DNA of 64,000 nucleotides from Paraburkholderia caffeinitolerans (GCF_902859945.1 NZ_CADIKL010000003.1:1-64000), one strand, 5' to 3'; positions 1 to 9,482 are shown, counted from the first letter of the stretch. Notes: generated from the letters alone by a model not told the origin. A program made the numbers and translations.

Positions 1-1
1 C

Positions 2-454
2 GACGCGACGCTGTCGGGCCTGCCGCCTTTCCTCGTGAAGGACGGCGGCGTGAACTCGGGCTTCATGATCGCGCACGTGACGGCCGCGGCCTTGGCCTCG
101 GAGAACAAGACACTCGCGCATCCGGCTTCGGTGGATTCGCTGCCGACCTCGGCGAACCAGGAAGACCACGTGTCGATGGCGACCTTCGCCGCGCGCAAGC
201 TCGCCGACATCGCCAGCAACACGGCCTACATCCTCGGGATCGAACTGCTGGCCGCCGCCCAGGGCGTGGACCTGCGCGCGCCGCACGCGACCAGCCCGGC
301 GCTGCAGAAGGTGATGGCATCGGTGCGCAATGAAGTGCCGCATTACGACCTTGACCGCTACTTCGCACCCGATATCGCGGCCATGACGGAGCTCGTGCAG
401 AACGGCGCCATCGCCGCGCACAGCCCGTTTGCGTTCGAGTCGGAAGCGCACTAA
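2..454 (+). CDS. hutH: histidine ammonia-lyase, C-terminal part (cut by window start)
   Basis: Histidine ammonia-lyase (histidase) removes ammonia from L-histidine to give urocanate, the first step of cytosolic histidine degradation. Only about the last 150 residues are present; the reading frame is open from base 2. The block [11 protein letters not shown] followed by [11 protein letters not shown] and, near the end, [13 protein letters not shown] is the typical C-terminal signature of the aromatic amino-acid lyase family and fits HutH better than phenylalanine lyases. The MIO cofactor tripeptide lies upstream of the window. hutC follows after 84 bp, so the rest of the hut genes are expected to the left. 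Confidence 0.93.
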   Translation, partial: DATLSGLPPFLVKDGGVNSGFMIAHVTAAALASENKTLAHPASVDSLPTSANQEDHVSMATFAARKLADIASNTAYILGIELLAAAQGVDLRAPHATSPALQKVMASVRNEVPHYDLDRYFAPDIAAMTELVQNGAIAAHSPFAFESEAH

Positions 455-538
455 GAAGCGCACCAACGGCAACGGCGAAAAGAGGGCCGGTGGCGCGCAA
501 ACGTATCCATCGGCCTATTGGACCACGCCGACCAAGCA

Positions 539-1234
539 ATGAACGCACCCGCATACCAGGGCATCAAGGACTTCATTCTTGCGCGCATCCACGCGGGCGA
601 GTGGAGCGAGGGCGACCAGGTGCCCTCGGAGAACGAGCTTGCGCGCGAGTTCAAGGTCGCGCGCATGACGGTGAATCGCGCGCTGCGCGAGCTGACCGCC
701 GAGCAGGTGCTCACGCGCGTGCAGGGCGCGGGTACTTTCGTCGCGCGTCCCAAGTACGAGTCCACGCTGGTGGCGATCCGCAGCATCTCCGACGAAATTC
801 TCGCACGCGGTCATGGCTATCGCGCCGAGGTGCTGGAGATCGGCGAGTTGCCCGCCGACGAAGCGCTCGCGATCGAAATGGGGCTGCGCACGAACGATCG
901 GGTGTTCTACTCGCGCATGCTGCACTTCGAGAACGACGAGCCTGTGCAGCTCGAGGAACGCTGGGTCAATCCCGACGTCGCACCCGATTACGTGGAGCAG
1001 GACTTCACGTCCACCACCCCGAACCATTACCTCATGCGCGTCGCGCCGCTCCAGGGCGTGGAGTACCGCATCGAGGCGCTCGCCCCGCAGGGCGACACGC
1101 GCGCGCGGCTCAAGATGAAAGAGGTCGAGCCGTGCCTCGTCCTGCACCGCCGCACCCGTTCGAGCGGGCGCGTGGCATCGGTGGCGAACCTGTGGCACCC
1201 GGGCAGCCGGTATCGCTTCACGGGGCACTTCTAG
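539..1234 (+). CDS. hutC: GntR-family histidine utilization repressor
   Basis: A 231-residue GntR/HutC-family repressor. An N-terminal winged helix (about residues 5-70, with SENELAREFKVARMTVNRAL as the recognition region) is followed by a UTRA ligand-binding domain (about 90-225). In the family, urocanate binding releases the protein from hut operators. The position directly behind hutH supports the specific name. I chose the ATG at 539; an in-frame TTG at 518 would add seven residues. Neither start has a strong ribosome binding site, so the start is uncertain. I found no convincing HutC operator in the 84 bp upstream, so its target is probably at the start of the hut operon outside the window. 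Confidence 0.9.
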   Translation: MNAPAYQGIKDFILARIHAGEWSEGDQVPSENELAREFKVARMTVNRALRELTAEQVLTRVQGAGTFVARPKYESTLVAIRSISDEILARGHGYRAEVLEIGELPADEALAIEMGLRTNDRVFYSRMLHFENDEPVQLEERWVNPDVAPDYVEQDFTSTTPNHYLMRVAPLQGVEYRIEALAPQGDTRARLKMKEVEPCLVLHRRTRSSGRVASVANLWHPGSRYRFTGHF

Positions 1235-1375
1235 GCGGCCCGCCTCCCGCCGTCTTTCTGTTTTCTTTCATTTCCATTGAGACGATGTCGCGCGCGGGTT
1301 GCGTCATGCCTTGCGATGCGGCTAACCTTCAGGCATCGGCCAGGCTTGCCCGGCCCACGAGGGAGGACCTCCGCA

Positions 1376-2032
1376 ATGGAAGATTCCAGCGCAACGCTCA
1401 TGCCCACGTGGCGCGCGAACCTCGCGCTTCTCACGCGCGAAGTGGGCGCGGTCACGCGGCTCGCGAGGATGATGACGTTTTCGGCAAGCCACATGAAGCT
1501 GATTGCTACGGGGCAGCGCGATTTCAGCGCGGAGTTCGTGCGAGGCATCGAAGCCGTCACCGGCTTGCCCGAAGGCTGGATGGACGAGCCGCACGGACCC
1601 GGCGACGTGCCCCAGGAGGCACGCGACGCGATCGCCGACGAAACCCCGCGCGCGCGCTTTCGCGGCACCGCGCATCCGGTGCGCAAGGCGCCCGTGCTGC
1701 GCACGGAGCCGATCTTCGGCCATGGCGCGGATGCCCGGCGCGCGCAGGACGCGGCCACCCAGGATGCGCAACGGCGCCTTGCAGGCACGCGCAAGATTCG
1801 TGAATTGGCCGCGCAGGACGTGCGCAAGCTCGAACGGCATCTGAGCATGCTGCCGGTGGAGCCGGAGGCATTGCGCGCGCGTATCGAAGACGTGATTGCC
1901 CAGGCGGAGCATGACGAGCGCGTGCGCGCCGATCTCGAAGGCCGGCTCGATCAGATCGAGAAGCACCGCGAGTTGCTTTTACGCCACATCACGCGCCTTT
2001 ATGCGCTGCTTACACGATCGATCGACGACTGA
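1376..2032 (+). CDS. XRE-like helix-turn-helix protein with C-terminal coiled coil
   Basis: A 218-residue protein of unknown specific role. Residues about 9-70 resemble a lambda-repressor/XRE-type DNA-binding domain (VTRLARMMTFSASHMKLIA as the helix-turn-helix, then a GLPEGWMDE motif that often closes such domains in Burkholderia regulators). The second half (about 115-215) is charged, rich in Arg, Glu and Leu, and predicted coiled coil, so oligomerisation is likely. The ATG at 1376 follows GGGAGG by 8 bases; an upstream in-frame extension lacks this signal. It stands alone between hutC and a convergent lysR gene, so context says little about its target. Confidence 0.7.
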   Translation: MEDSSATLMPTWRANLALLTREVGAVTRLARMMTFSASHMKLIATGQRDFSAEFVRGIEAVTGLPEGWMDEPHGPGDVPQEARDAIADETPRARFRGTAHPVRKAPVLRTEPIFGHGADARRAQDAATQDAQRRLAGTRKIRELAAQDVRKLERHLSMLPVEPEALRARIEDVIAQAEHDERVRADLEGRLDQIEKHRELLLRHITRLYALLTRSIDD

Positions 2033-2086
2033 TTCCGGCGACCGCGGTCCCGGTTACGACTTGGAGGCGCATGGCCGTGCAACTTC

Positions 2087-2956
2087 TCAGGCCCGCAGTT
2101 CCGCGAGAATCTGCTCGGCGAGAAAGTCACAGGTCGGCCGGTTCGAACGGGCGCTGCGCGCGAGCACCACTTCGAGTTCGGGCAAGGCTGGCAGCCCGTG
2201 CTGCCGGCCCAGCGTGACGAAGGTCTCGGGCACCGCGCAGCGTGCGAGCGGCGCGACCGCGAGACCCGCCGCAACCATGCTGCACAGCCCCATCAGGCTC
2301 GGGCTTTCATACGACGTGCGATAGGCGATGTTTTCGCGTTCGAGCGCGGCAATCGCGTTCGAGCGCGCGACGCTGCCCGCGCTGAAGAGCGCGATGGGCA
2401 AGGGCCGCTCGCGCCAGACCTCCCGGCCGATGGCCGCACTCGCCTGGGCGGGCGGGCCGGCCCAAACCATCGGCTCGAAGCGGATGAATTCGCCAGCGAG
2501 TTCGCGCGTGCCCGTCACACAGGCCAGATCGATCTTGTTGTCCTTCACGAGCGGCGCGAGCGCGCTGCTCGGCAACCCGACCACCTGAATCTCCACTTTC
2601 GGCCAGTTCGCCGAGAACTTGCGCAGCACCGGCGGCAACAGCGACGACGCATAGTCGTCGGGCATGCCGATCGACACGCGGCCCGTGACCTCCGGGTGCG
2701 CGAGCGAGGCCCACGCTTCGTCGCGCAGGGCGAGCATGCGTCTTGCGTAGGCGATCAGCGTGTGGCCGTCGGGGGTGGGCGTGACGTTGCGCGGCGCGCG
2801 AATGAAGAGCGGCTTGCCAAGCGTGTCCTCCAGCGCGCGGATCTGCATGGAGAGCGCCGCCTGCGAGCGGTGCACGAGCGCCGCGCCGCGCACGAAGCTG
2901 CCGGCGTCGGCCACGGCCACCACCATCGCGAGGACGTCGAAATCGAGGGTCTTCAT
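2087..2956 (-). CDS. LysR-family transcriptional regulator
   Basis: A 289-residue LysR-type regulator. The N-terminal winged helix covers about residues 4-63 (ALVHRSQAALSMQIRALED, then GKPLFIR), and the effector-binding domain covers about 90-285. The start MKTLDFDVLA at 2956 matches the family; an open extension to 3166 runs into the divergent promoter region and is not used. It is transcribed away from the aminotransferase gene that starts at 3128. The 171 bp between them hold a perfect T-N11-A palindrome (3003-3017), so it probably controls that gene and itself. The effector is unknown. Confidence 0.9.
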   Translation of the reverse strand: MKTLDFDVLAMVVAVADAGSFVRGAALVHRSQAALSMQIRALEDTLGKPLFIRAPRNVTPTPDGHTLIAYARRMLALRDEAWASLAHPEVTGRVSIGMPDDYASSLLPPVLRKFSANWPKVEIQVVGLPSSALAPLVKDNKIDLACVTGTRELAGEFIRFEPMVWAGPPAQASAAIGREVWRERPLPIALFSAGSVARSNAIAALERENIAYRTSYESPSLMGLCSMVAAGLAVAPLARCAVPETFVTLGRQHGLPALPELEVVLARSARSNRPTCDFLAEQILAELRA

Positions 2957-3002
2957 GGGTACGGGATGCGCGTCATGGGGAAACGCTGCATCAGGAAAAC
3001 TG

Positions 3003-3017
3003 ATTGAAACGTTCAAT
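3003..3017. promoter_or_regulatory. candidate LysR operator (T-N11-A palindrome)
   Basis: The sequence ATTGAA-ACG-TTCAAT is a perfect inverted repeat with a 3-base centre and fits the T-N11-A rule for LysR binding boxes. It lies 47 bp upstream of the lysR start and 110 bp upstream of the divergent aminotransferase start, the usual place for an activation site. Assignment to this regulator is by position. Confidence 0.55.
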
Positions 3018-3127
3018 ATAACGCGTTTGCCTGAACGTGGCGACGCTCGTATGCTGGTCCGGACGATTCGTGTTCCAGCGCTGTCTTGCGCCTCTCTCAC
3101 GCCTTCATGCTCATGCCGGAAAAACCC

Positions 3128-4390
3128 ATGTCGACCAACCCGTCTATTGATTTGAACTACGAACAATTCCGGCAGCTGCGAATGCGCCTCGACATGTCGC
3201 GAGGCAAGCCTGCGCCCGAGCAGCTCGATCTGTCGCAGGGGCTTTTCGATCCGGCGCTCGTTGCAGACTATCGCGCGAGCGATGGCTTCGATTGTCGCAA
3301 CTACGGCCTTGCGTCAGGCTTGCCCGAGGCGCGTGAACTGGGCGCCGAACTGCTGGGCGTGCCCGCGGCGCAGGTGATCGCGGGCGGCAATTCGAGCCTC
3401 GAACTCATGCATGACGCGCTCGCATTCGCGCTGCTGTACGGCGTGCCGGTTGGGGAAGGCGAGGGCCGCAGCGCGCCGTGGCGCGCGCAGGGCGAGATTG
3501 CATTTCTGTGCCCGGCGCCGGGCTACGACCGGCACTTCGCGATCTGCGAGGCGCTGGGCGTGCGCATGATCGCCGTGCCCATGCGCGATGACGGCCCCGA
3601 CATGGATGCTGTGGAAGCGCTCGTACGCAACGACGCCACGATCAAGGGTATGTGGTGCATGCCGCTCTACAGCAATCCCACGGGCGCGATCTACGCGGAT
3701 GAGGTGGTGCAAAGGCTTGCCGCCATGCCCGCCGCCGCGCCCGACTTCCGCCTCTTCTGGGACGACGCCTACCGCTTTCACCACCTCACCGGCGAGCGGC
3801 ATGCGACGCCCAGTGTGATCGAGGCGTGCGAGGCGGCCGGGCATGCGCAGCGCGTGCTCGTGTTCGCCTCGCTTTCGAAGGCGACCTTTGCGGGCGGTGC
3901 GCTCGCGTGGCTGGCCGCGGCGCCAGGCAATGTGGCCTGGTGGCAGCGCTGCGCGGCGGCGCGCACGATCGGCCCGGACAAGCTCAATCAGTTGCGCCAT
4001 GTGCGCTTTATCCGCGATCGCGCGGGGCTCGAGGCGCTGATGGCGCGCCATCGCGCGCTGCTCGCGCCGAAGTTCGCCGCCGTGGACGAAGTGTTTCGCG
4101 TGCGTCTCGCCCACGTGTCCGAGGTGCGCTGGAACGTGCCGCGCGGCGGCTACTTCATTAGTCTTTACGCGCCGCCGGGTTGTGCGCGGCGCACCGTCGA
4201 GCTGGCCGCCGAGGCCGGGCTCGTGCTGACGCCCGCGGGCGCGGCGTTCCCCTATGGCGTCGATCCCGAGGACCGCCATCTGCGCATCGCGCCTTCGTTT
4301 CCGTCGCTGGAGGAGGTGCGGCTGGCGGCTCAGGGGATTGCGGTGTCGCTGCTGCGGGCGCTTGAAGAGCGCGAGGTGGCGGCGCTCTGA
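3128..4390 (+). CDS. PLP-dependent aminotransferase, class I (aspartate aminotransferase-like, MocR-type fold)
   Basis: A 420-residue fold-type I aminotransferase. Visible PLP elements are the phosphate-binding GGNSS (about 86-90), YSNPTG (181-186), the cofactor aspartate and tyrosine in WDDAYRFHH (from 211), and the Schiff-base lysine in SLSKATFAGG (Lys251). The overall pattern matches the unusual aspartate-aminotransferase-like group often annotated as an aminotransferase class I/MocR domain without a DNA-binding region. The ATG at 3128 has a GGAAAA box nearby; in-frame ATGs at 3107 and 3113 are alternatives. The divergent LysR gene probably regulates it. The amino-acid substrate cannot be told from sequence. 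Confidence 0.85.
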   Translation: MSTNPSIDLNYEQFRQLRMRLDMSRGKPAPEQLDLSQGLFDPALVADYRASDGFDCRNYGLASGLPEARELGAELLGVPAAQVIAGGNSSLELMHDALAFALLYGVPVGEGEGRSAPWRAQGEIAFLCPAPGYDRHFAICEALGVRMIAVPMRDDGPDMDAVEALVRNDATIKGMWCMPLYSNPTGAIYADEVVQRLAAMPAAAPDFRLFWDDAYRFHHLTGERHATPSVIEACEAAGHAQRVLVFASLSKATFAGGALAWLAAAPGNVAWWQRCAAARTIGPDKLNQLRHVRFIRDRAGLEALMARHRALLAPKFAAVDEVFRVRLAHVSEVRWNVPRGGYFISLYAPPGCARRTVELAAEAGLVLTPAGAAFPYGVDPEDRHLRIAPSFPSLEEVRLAAQGIAVSLLRALEEREVAAL

Positions 4391-4482
4391 GCGCAGCGCT
4401 GCCGCGCCCGCTCGCGGCACGGCATGCAGCAGAACGATGTGCTACAACGAAAAGCGAGTTCCATCGTCCAGCTGAGGCCGAC

Positions 4483-5541
4483 ATGTCCGCTCTTGCCGCC
4501 AGTCTGCAACGCGCCCTCGCGCAGCGCACGCGCGAGGGCGCGGCGCGGCCACCGCTCGCGTGCATGCTCGCGAGCGGCCCCGGCTGGCAGGCCGATGACG
4601 TTGTCTGCACATTCGGCCCAGCCGACCGGCCCTATGAGGAGCGCCACGCGAGCGCGTGCCTCGCGATCGTCGCGGCCGGGTCGTTCGGCTACCGCTGTGG
4701 TGCGGGCAAGGCCGGCCGTGGGCGTGGCCCGGAATTGATGACCCCGGGCGCGCTCATGCTGGGCGAGCCGGGCGCGTGCTTCGAATGCGGCCACCGCCAC
4801 AGCGCGGGCGACCGCTGCATCTCGTTTCACTTCGATCCGGACTGGCTCGACGAGCAGGCCGCCGCTGCGGGTCTCGTGCCTCGCGCGCGGCGCTGGAGCG
4901 CGCTGCGCGTGCCGCCGCTGCGTGCGCTCGCGCCACTTGTCGCGCGGGCCTGCGCGAACGTCGAGGCGCTGGAGCGTGGTGCAGGAACTCCCGCTGCGTG
5001 GGACGAGTTGGCGATTGCGCTAGCGGTGGCGACCTTGCACGTGAGCGCGGGCGCCAAGGACGTGCGCGGTCAAGGAAGGGCAACGTTGACGGCTGGATCG
5101 GGGCCATCGGCGGCCGCGGCTGCGCGCGTGGCGGCTACGCTGCGTCTGATCGAAGAGACGCCCGACTCGCCGCACACGCTCGCGAGCCTCGCGGCGGCGG
5201 CGGGCGTGAGCGAGTTCTACTTCCTGCGGACCTTTTCGGCGGTTGCGGGCGTGACGCCTCATCAATACCTGTTGCGCTCGCGCTTGCGCGTGGCCGCGCT
5301 GCGGCTGCTCGCCGGGGAGGGCGGCGAGAAGATCGTCGACATTGCACTGGATACGGGCTTCAACGATCTGTCCAACTTCAACGCGGCGTTTCGCGCGGAG
5401 TTCGGCGCGAGCCCGCGAGCGTGGCGCGACGCGATGCGCGCCCGCGAACTTGCGGCGACGTCCTGGCCGCGCGCGGCGAGCGCGACGACTGCACCCAGCG
5501 CGATGGCCACCACGAACGCGGCGGCGATGCGGCTGCCATGA
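4483..5541 (+). CDS. AraC-family transcriptional regulator
   Basis: A 352-residue AraC/XylS regulator. The N-terminal half looks like a cupin-type sensing domain and contains two Cys-x-x-(His) rich stretches (CFECGHRH near residue 100). The C-terminal AraC DNA-binding domain (about 228-315) has both helix-turn-helix units, with EFYFLRTFSAVAG in the first and DIALDTGFNDLSNFNAAFR in the second. A short Ala/Thr-rich tail follows. Its stop codon overlaps the start of the next gene (ATGA at 5538-5541), so the two are translationally coupled. This is an unusual partnership for an AraC protein. Confidence 0.88.
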   Translation: MSALAASLQRALAQRTREGAARPPLACMLASGPGWQADDVVCTFGPADRPYEERHASACLAIVAAGSFGYRCGAGKAGRGRGPELMTPGALMLGEPGACFECGHRHSAGDRCISFHFDPDWLDEQAAAAGLVPRARRWSALRVPPLRALAPLVARACANVEALERGAGTPAAWDELAIALAVATLHVSAGAKDVRGQGRATLTAGSGPSAAAAARVAATLRLIEETPDSPHTLASLAAAAGVSEFYFLRTFSAVAGVTPHQYLLRSRLRVAALRLLAGEGGEKIVDIALDTGFNDLSNFNAAFRAEFGASPRAWRDAMRARELAATSWPRAASATTAPSAMATTNAAAMRLP

Positions 5542-7502
5542 GCACTGTGCGCGCCGCGCGCGCAAGAGCCGATGCGTTCGCGCTTGCATTGGCGTTGGCG
5601 TTCGCCTATCCGTGTGCGCAGGCTCAGCCGCCTTCCGGAGTCCAGGTGCAAGCGCAGGTGCCCGAGGATGCCCCGGATCTTGCCGACCTGCCGCCCGCCA
5701 CGCTCGAGCGCGACGTCCATGAGTTCGTTGTACAGAACGATGGCTCGATCGAGGAACACGACGACTCGACAATGCGCGCCAACACCACCGCGGGCGTCGA
5801 TGCCGTCGCGCAGCGCTACGTCTGGTTCAATAAGGATGGCGAAATGATCGCGGCGCTCTCGGCGCAGACCATCGACCCCGACGGCACGGTGCACGAAGTG
5901 GGCGCAAGCGCGATCCGCGACGTTCAGGAGCCGCGCTCGGCGGGCGCGCCGACCTTCCAGGACGGCGTGCTGCGCACAGTGATCTTTCCGGGCGTGCAGC
6001 CAGGTTCGCGCATGCGCCTAGTCTGGACGAAACGCAGAGCGAAGGCGCTGCATGCCCGCACGTTCTCGTACTTCGCCGAGCCGCCGGGCGAGCCGGTCGA
6101 GCTTCAGCGTCTCGTCTTCGATCTGCCGGCCGATCTGCCGCTTCATGTCGATGCACGCGGGTATGAGGCGCTCGCGCCCGTGAGCGCGAATGGCCGCACG
6201 CGCTACGTCTTCGAGTATCGCCATGGTCCTTACGTGCCGCTGGAGCCGGGTGCCGTGGCACGCGTGAACTGGGGCGCACGCCTCATGGTGAGCACCGTGC
6301 CCGACTATGCGGCCTTTGCTGCGCGCTACCGCGACGACGCCGCCGATCCCACCGCAACCGATCCGTCCATCGCGGCCCTCGCGCAAACGCTCACGGCGGG
6401 AGTGACGGATCCGCACGAGAAGGCCGCGCGCATCTACGACTGGATGCGCCTGAATATCCGCTATGTAGCGCTTTTTCTGGGCGAGACCGCAGCGGCCCCA
6501 CATCGCGCTGTCGACATCCTGCGCGCGCGCTACGGCGACTGCAAGGACCACGTCGCGCTGTTCACTGCGCTGCTCGCGGCGGTGGGCATTCGTGCCGAAG
6601 CGGCCCTGCTGAACCTCGGTCCGGTCTATGAGTTGCCCTCGGTGCCGGGTTACGGCGTGGAGGCGATCGATCATGTGATTGCATGGCTGCCCGAGCTGGG
6701 CGTTTTCGCCGATACCTCGTCGGGCGGCGTGGCGTTCGGCTATCTGCCGGCGGGCGTGCTGGATCGTCCGGCGCTGCTCGTCGACGACGGTGTGCTCGTG
6801 CGCACGCCCGCCACGCAAGCGCGTAATCGTATGGCGCGGCTAGAAATCGACGTGGCCGCCGACGGCGGCGCGGCGTACCGCTTTCGCGTGGAGGACACCG
6901 GCGCGGGCGCGGAACCCGAGCGCAACACGCTGCGCCGCGCGACGCGTCGCCAGGCGCGGGAGATCGCGTTGCAGCGGCTGCGCCAGGCGGGCCTCGCCGG
7001 CACCGCGCAGGTTTCGACGAGCGCGCTCGATGCCACCGAGGGGCCGTTCGCGGTTACGGTCGCCGGCACGCTCGAACATGTCGTCTGGCCCGACGGCACG
7101 ACGGCGCTGCCGGCCTTGAGCAGTTTTCCGGGCGGCATCGCCTCGCAACTCGACGCGTGGCTCGCAGTGCCGCGCCGCACGCAGCCATGGGCCTGCGTGG
7201 GCGGAGATTTCGAGGAGCACGCGCAAATCGTGCTGCCTGCGTTCGCGCGCGTGACCGACATGCCGCGTGACATTTCCGCAAGCGTGCCAACAAGCGCGGA
7301 CGCAGACGGCATACAGCTCGATTACGCGTCGCACTATGTGTTCGATCCGGCGTCGCGCACGGTACAGATTTCGCGCCGGCTTGCCGCGCATTTCGGGCGG
7401 CAGATGTGCTCGCCGGATCAGTTCGCGCAGATGCGCGACGCGCTCGTGCGCATGCAGCGCGATACGCGGGCGCAGATCGTCGTGCGTGCCAGGACCCGAT
7501 GA
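5538..7502 (+). CDS. exported DUF3857/transglutaminase-like protein
   Basis: A 654-residue exported protein. A signal peptide covers residues 1 to about 29 (hydrophobic ALALALAFAYP, cleavage near AQA). An N-terminal DUF3857 domain (about 45-250) is followed by a transglutaminase-like core. The triad is visible: Cys335 in RYGDCKDHV, His379 in IDHVIAW and Asp392 in FADTSSG. Such proteins are periplasmic and are thought to act as cysteine peptidases or amidases; the substrate is unknown. The start overlaps the stop of the AraC gene by four bases. A longer frame extends back through the AraC gene but has no signal peptide and is only a shadow. It ends 10 bp from a convergent gene. Confidence 0.85.
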   Translation: MSTVRAARARADAFALALALAFAYPCAQAQPPSGVQVQAQVPEDAPDLADLPPATLERDVHEFVVQNDGSIEEHDDSTMRANTTAGVDAVAQRYVWFNKDGEMIAALSAQTIDPDGTVHEVGASAIRDVQEPRSAGAPTFQDGVLRTVIFPGVQPGSRMRLVWTKRRAKALHARTFSYFAEPPGEPVELQRLVFDLPADLPLHVDARGYEALAPVSANGRTRYVFEYRHGPYVPLEPGAVARVNWGARLMVSTVPDYAAFAARYRDDAADPTATDPSIAALAQTLTAGVTDPHEKAARIYDWMRLNIRYVALFLGETAAAPHRAVDILRARYGDCKDHVALFTALLAAVGIRAEAALLNLGPVYELPSVPGYGVEAIDHVIAWLPELGVFADTSSGGVAFGYLPAGVLDRPALLVDDGVLVRTPATQARNRMARLEIDVAADGGAAYRFRVEDTGAGAEPERNTLRRATRRQAREIALQRLRQAGLAGTAQVSTSALDATEGPFAVTVAGTLEHVVWPDGTTALPALSSFPGGIASQLDAWLAVPRRTQPWACVGGDFEEHAQIVLPAFARVTDMPRDISASVPTSADADGIQLDYASHYVFDPASRTVQISRRLAAHFGRQMCSPDQFAQMRDALVRMQRDTRAQIVVRARTR

Positions 7503-7512
7503 GGGCCAAGCG

Positions 7513-8733
7513 TTAGCCGCCGCGCGTCGTCACCGGCACCCACGTGCCCTGCTTCAATCGATAGAGCGTCGCCGCGCCGTTCTTGAGCGCGCCTTGATCG
7601 TCGAAGGCAATGTGGCCCGTCACACCGTCGAAGGACAGTGCCTTGAGCGCGCCGCGCCAGACCTCGTGATTCGCCGATCTGGCGGCCGTCATCGCGTGAA
7701 TGGCCGCCCATGTGGCGTCGTAGCCGAACGGCGCGTAGGCGAGCACATCAACGCCGAAACGGCTCTTGAAGCGTTGCGCGAAATGCGGGCCGTCGGGCAG
7801 TTGCGCGAGCGGGCGGCCGTACTCCCACGCGAGCGCACCTTCGCCCGCCACGCCCGCCAGGCGCACGAAGTCGGGAATCGCCACGCCGCCGCCGCCCACG
7901 AACTGCACGCTCATGTTGCGCGCCTTCATTTGCCTCACGAGCATCGCCGCTTCGTGCGCGAGGCCGCCAAAATAGAGCAGGTCGGCGTTGGCGGCCTGGA
8001 TGCGTGCAAGCTGCGGACCGAAGTCGACGATATCGCCCGATTCGCTCATCGCGAACTCGCGTGCGACCACGGTGCCGCCGCGCGCCTTCACGGTGCGCTC
8101 GAATACGTCGGCTTCGCCCTGGCCGAACGCGCTGCGGTCGTCCAGGATGGCGATGCGCCGCGCCTTGATCTCGTCGACGGCCCATGCGCCCGCCATACCA
8201 GCGGTTCGCGCGTCGTTCGCGATCACCGTGAAGGTGTTCGCGAAGCCTTGCGAGGTGAGCGTGGGGTTGGTCGCGGTGGGCGCGATCATGGGGATGCCGG
8301 CGCTTTCGTAGATGCGCGAAGCCGCGATTGCCGCGCCCGAGTTGAAGTGGCCGACCACGGCCACGACGTTCTCATTGGCGAGCCGCGCAGCGGCGTGTAC
8401 GCCGCCGCGCGGGTCGGCGCGGTCGTCGACGCTGACGAGTTCGAAGTGCGCGGTTTGATCGCCGATTTTCACGCCTTGCGCATTGGCGTCGTCGATAGCG
8501 AGCTGTGCGCCTTTTTGCAGGTCGCGGCCATAATCGGCGTAGTCGCCGCTCAGTGGCGCGGCGAAGCCAATACGTACGGTGAGCGCCGTGAGCGGCCCGG
8601 CTGCGTAGGCGGCGCCGGGCGCCGTGGCGAGCATGCACGAGAGCGCGCCGAGGGTGGCCGCGAGCAGCGCGGCGCGCCGCGACGGACGGGGCGGCGCACC
8701 GGATGGGCGGCGTGGCGTGTGGCGCGATCTCAT
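7513..8733 (-). CDS. ABC transporter substrate-binding protein, branched-chain amino-acid (LivK) type
   Basis: A 406-residue periplasmic binding protein of the type I (Leu/Ile/Val) fold. The N-terminus (about 1-45) is an arginine-rich, hydrophobic signal peptide ending near AYA-AG. The mature start VRIGFAAPLSGDYADYGRD and the VAVVGHFNSGAAIAAS motif are standard for the Peripla_BP_6 family. No permease or ATPase genes are adjacent, so it may work with a transporter encoded elsewhere or as an orphan sensor. It converges on the transglutaminase-like gene. Confidence 0.87.
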   Translation of the reverse strand: MRSRHTPRRPSGAPPRPSRRAALLAATLGALSCMLATAPGAAYAAGPLTALTVRIGFAAPLSGDYADYGRDLQKGAQLAIDDANAQGVKIGDQTAHFELVSVDDRADPRGGVHAAARLANENVVAVVGHFNSGAAIAASRIYESAGIPMIAPTATNPTLTSQGFANTFTVIANDARTAGMAGAWAVDEIKARRIAILDDRSAFGQGEADVFERTVKARGGTVVAREFAMSESGDIVDFGPQLARIQAANADLLYFGGLAHEAAMLVRQMKARNMSVQFVGGGGVAIPDFVRLAGVAGEGALAWEYGRPLAQLPDGPHFAQRFKSRFGVDVLAYAPFGYDATWAAIHAMTAARSANHEVWRGALKALSFDGVTGHIAFDDQGALKNGAATLYRLKQGTWVPVTTRGG

Positions 8734-8929
8734 CGTGGCTCCTGTGTCGATCAGAGTTGGCGCTTTAGCTGTCGGGTGGAGTTAGTGCTTTAGCGCTTAC
8801 CCCGGTCTCACGCCGAGCGCTTACTCTGGTCCCGTGCAAAGCTCGCAGCGGTGTTTTTTCCATATCGTGGATGGGCCGTGCCGCGTGTGTGCTGCTTGTG
8901 TGTTGCTTGTATGTTGCGGTGCTGCGCGC

Positions 8930-9391
8930 TCAACGCTCCGCTTGCATTGCCAGCAGCGTTTCGCGCAGGCGCACGAGCGGCGCCATGGTGTCTTCGTTGG
9001 CCCAGCCTTCGAGGTCGTCGAGCGCGCGGTTGCAGCCGTCGAGCACCACGTCCAGATCGAGGGGCACGCCATTGGCCAGCGCGAAGCGCACGATCGCCTC
9101 GAAGCGCTCGCAGTCTTCGTCGCCATAGGCGATGTCGAGATTGTCGGCGATGGTCTGTGCGATGTCGCTGCGCTGGCGGTCGTCCTCGTCGACGAAGTCG
9201 ATGATGCCGCGCGCCACTTCGGGTGCGTGATAAAGCGCGATGTCGAGCCAGACGGCTGCGTCGAAATCGGCTTCATGGCTTTGCTCTTCGAAGTATTCGA
9301 TGGCTTCCTGCTCGTGCGTCTCGCCGGCGTCGACGGCAAGGCACAGTTGCTCGAAATACTCTTCTTGTTCGCTACGGATGGGGTGGGACAT
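8930..9391 (-). CDS. acidic protein of unknown function
   Basis: A 153-residue protein that I do not recognise. It is very rich in Asp and Glu, has no signal peptide or membrane segment, and looks all-alpha (repeated short helices such as AVWLDIALYH, ARGIIDFVDE and VPLDLDVVLDG). GC bias at third codon positions is typical of real genes here, and the opposite strand has no better alternative. It lies 91 bp downstream of pdxY on the same strand, so it may be co-transcribed with it. Confidence 0.7.
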   Translation of the reverse strand: MSHPIRSEQEEYFEQLCLAVDAGETHEQEAIEYFEEQSHEADFDAAVWLDIALYHAPEVARGIIDFVDEDDRQRSDIAQTIADNLDIAYGDEDCERFEAIVRFALANGVPLDLDVVLDGCNRALDDLEGWANEDTMAPLVRLRETLLAMQAER

Positions 9392-9482
9392 CGATCGATC
9401 TCTAGACTAACGGAGGGCGCGGCGCCTGGCGCTGGAACAGCGCATGGCGCGCGGCTCGCATTATAGGCCGCGCGGCCCGCCC

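Noticed and set aside
4656..5537. N-terminal extension of the transglutaminase-like protein through the AraC gene
   Set aside because: The extension has no motif, is Arg-rich and would bury the clear signal peptide that begins at 5538.
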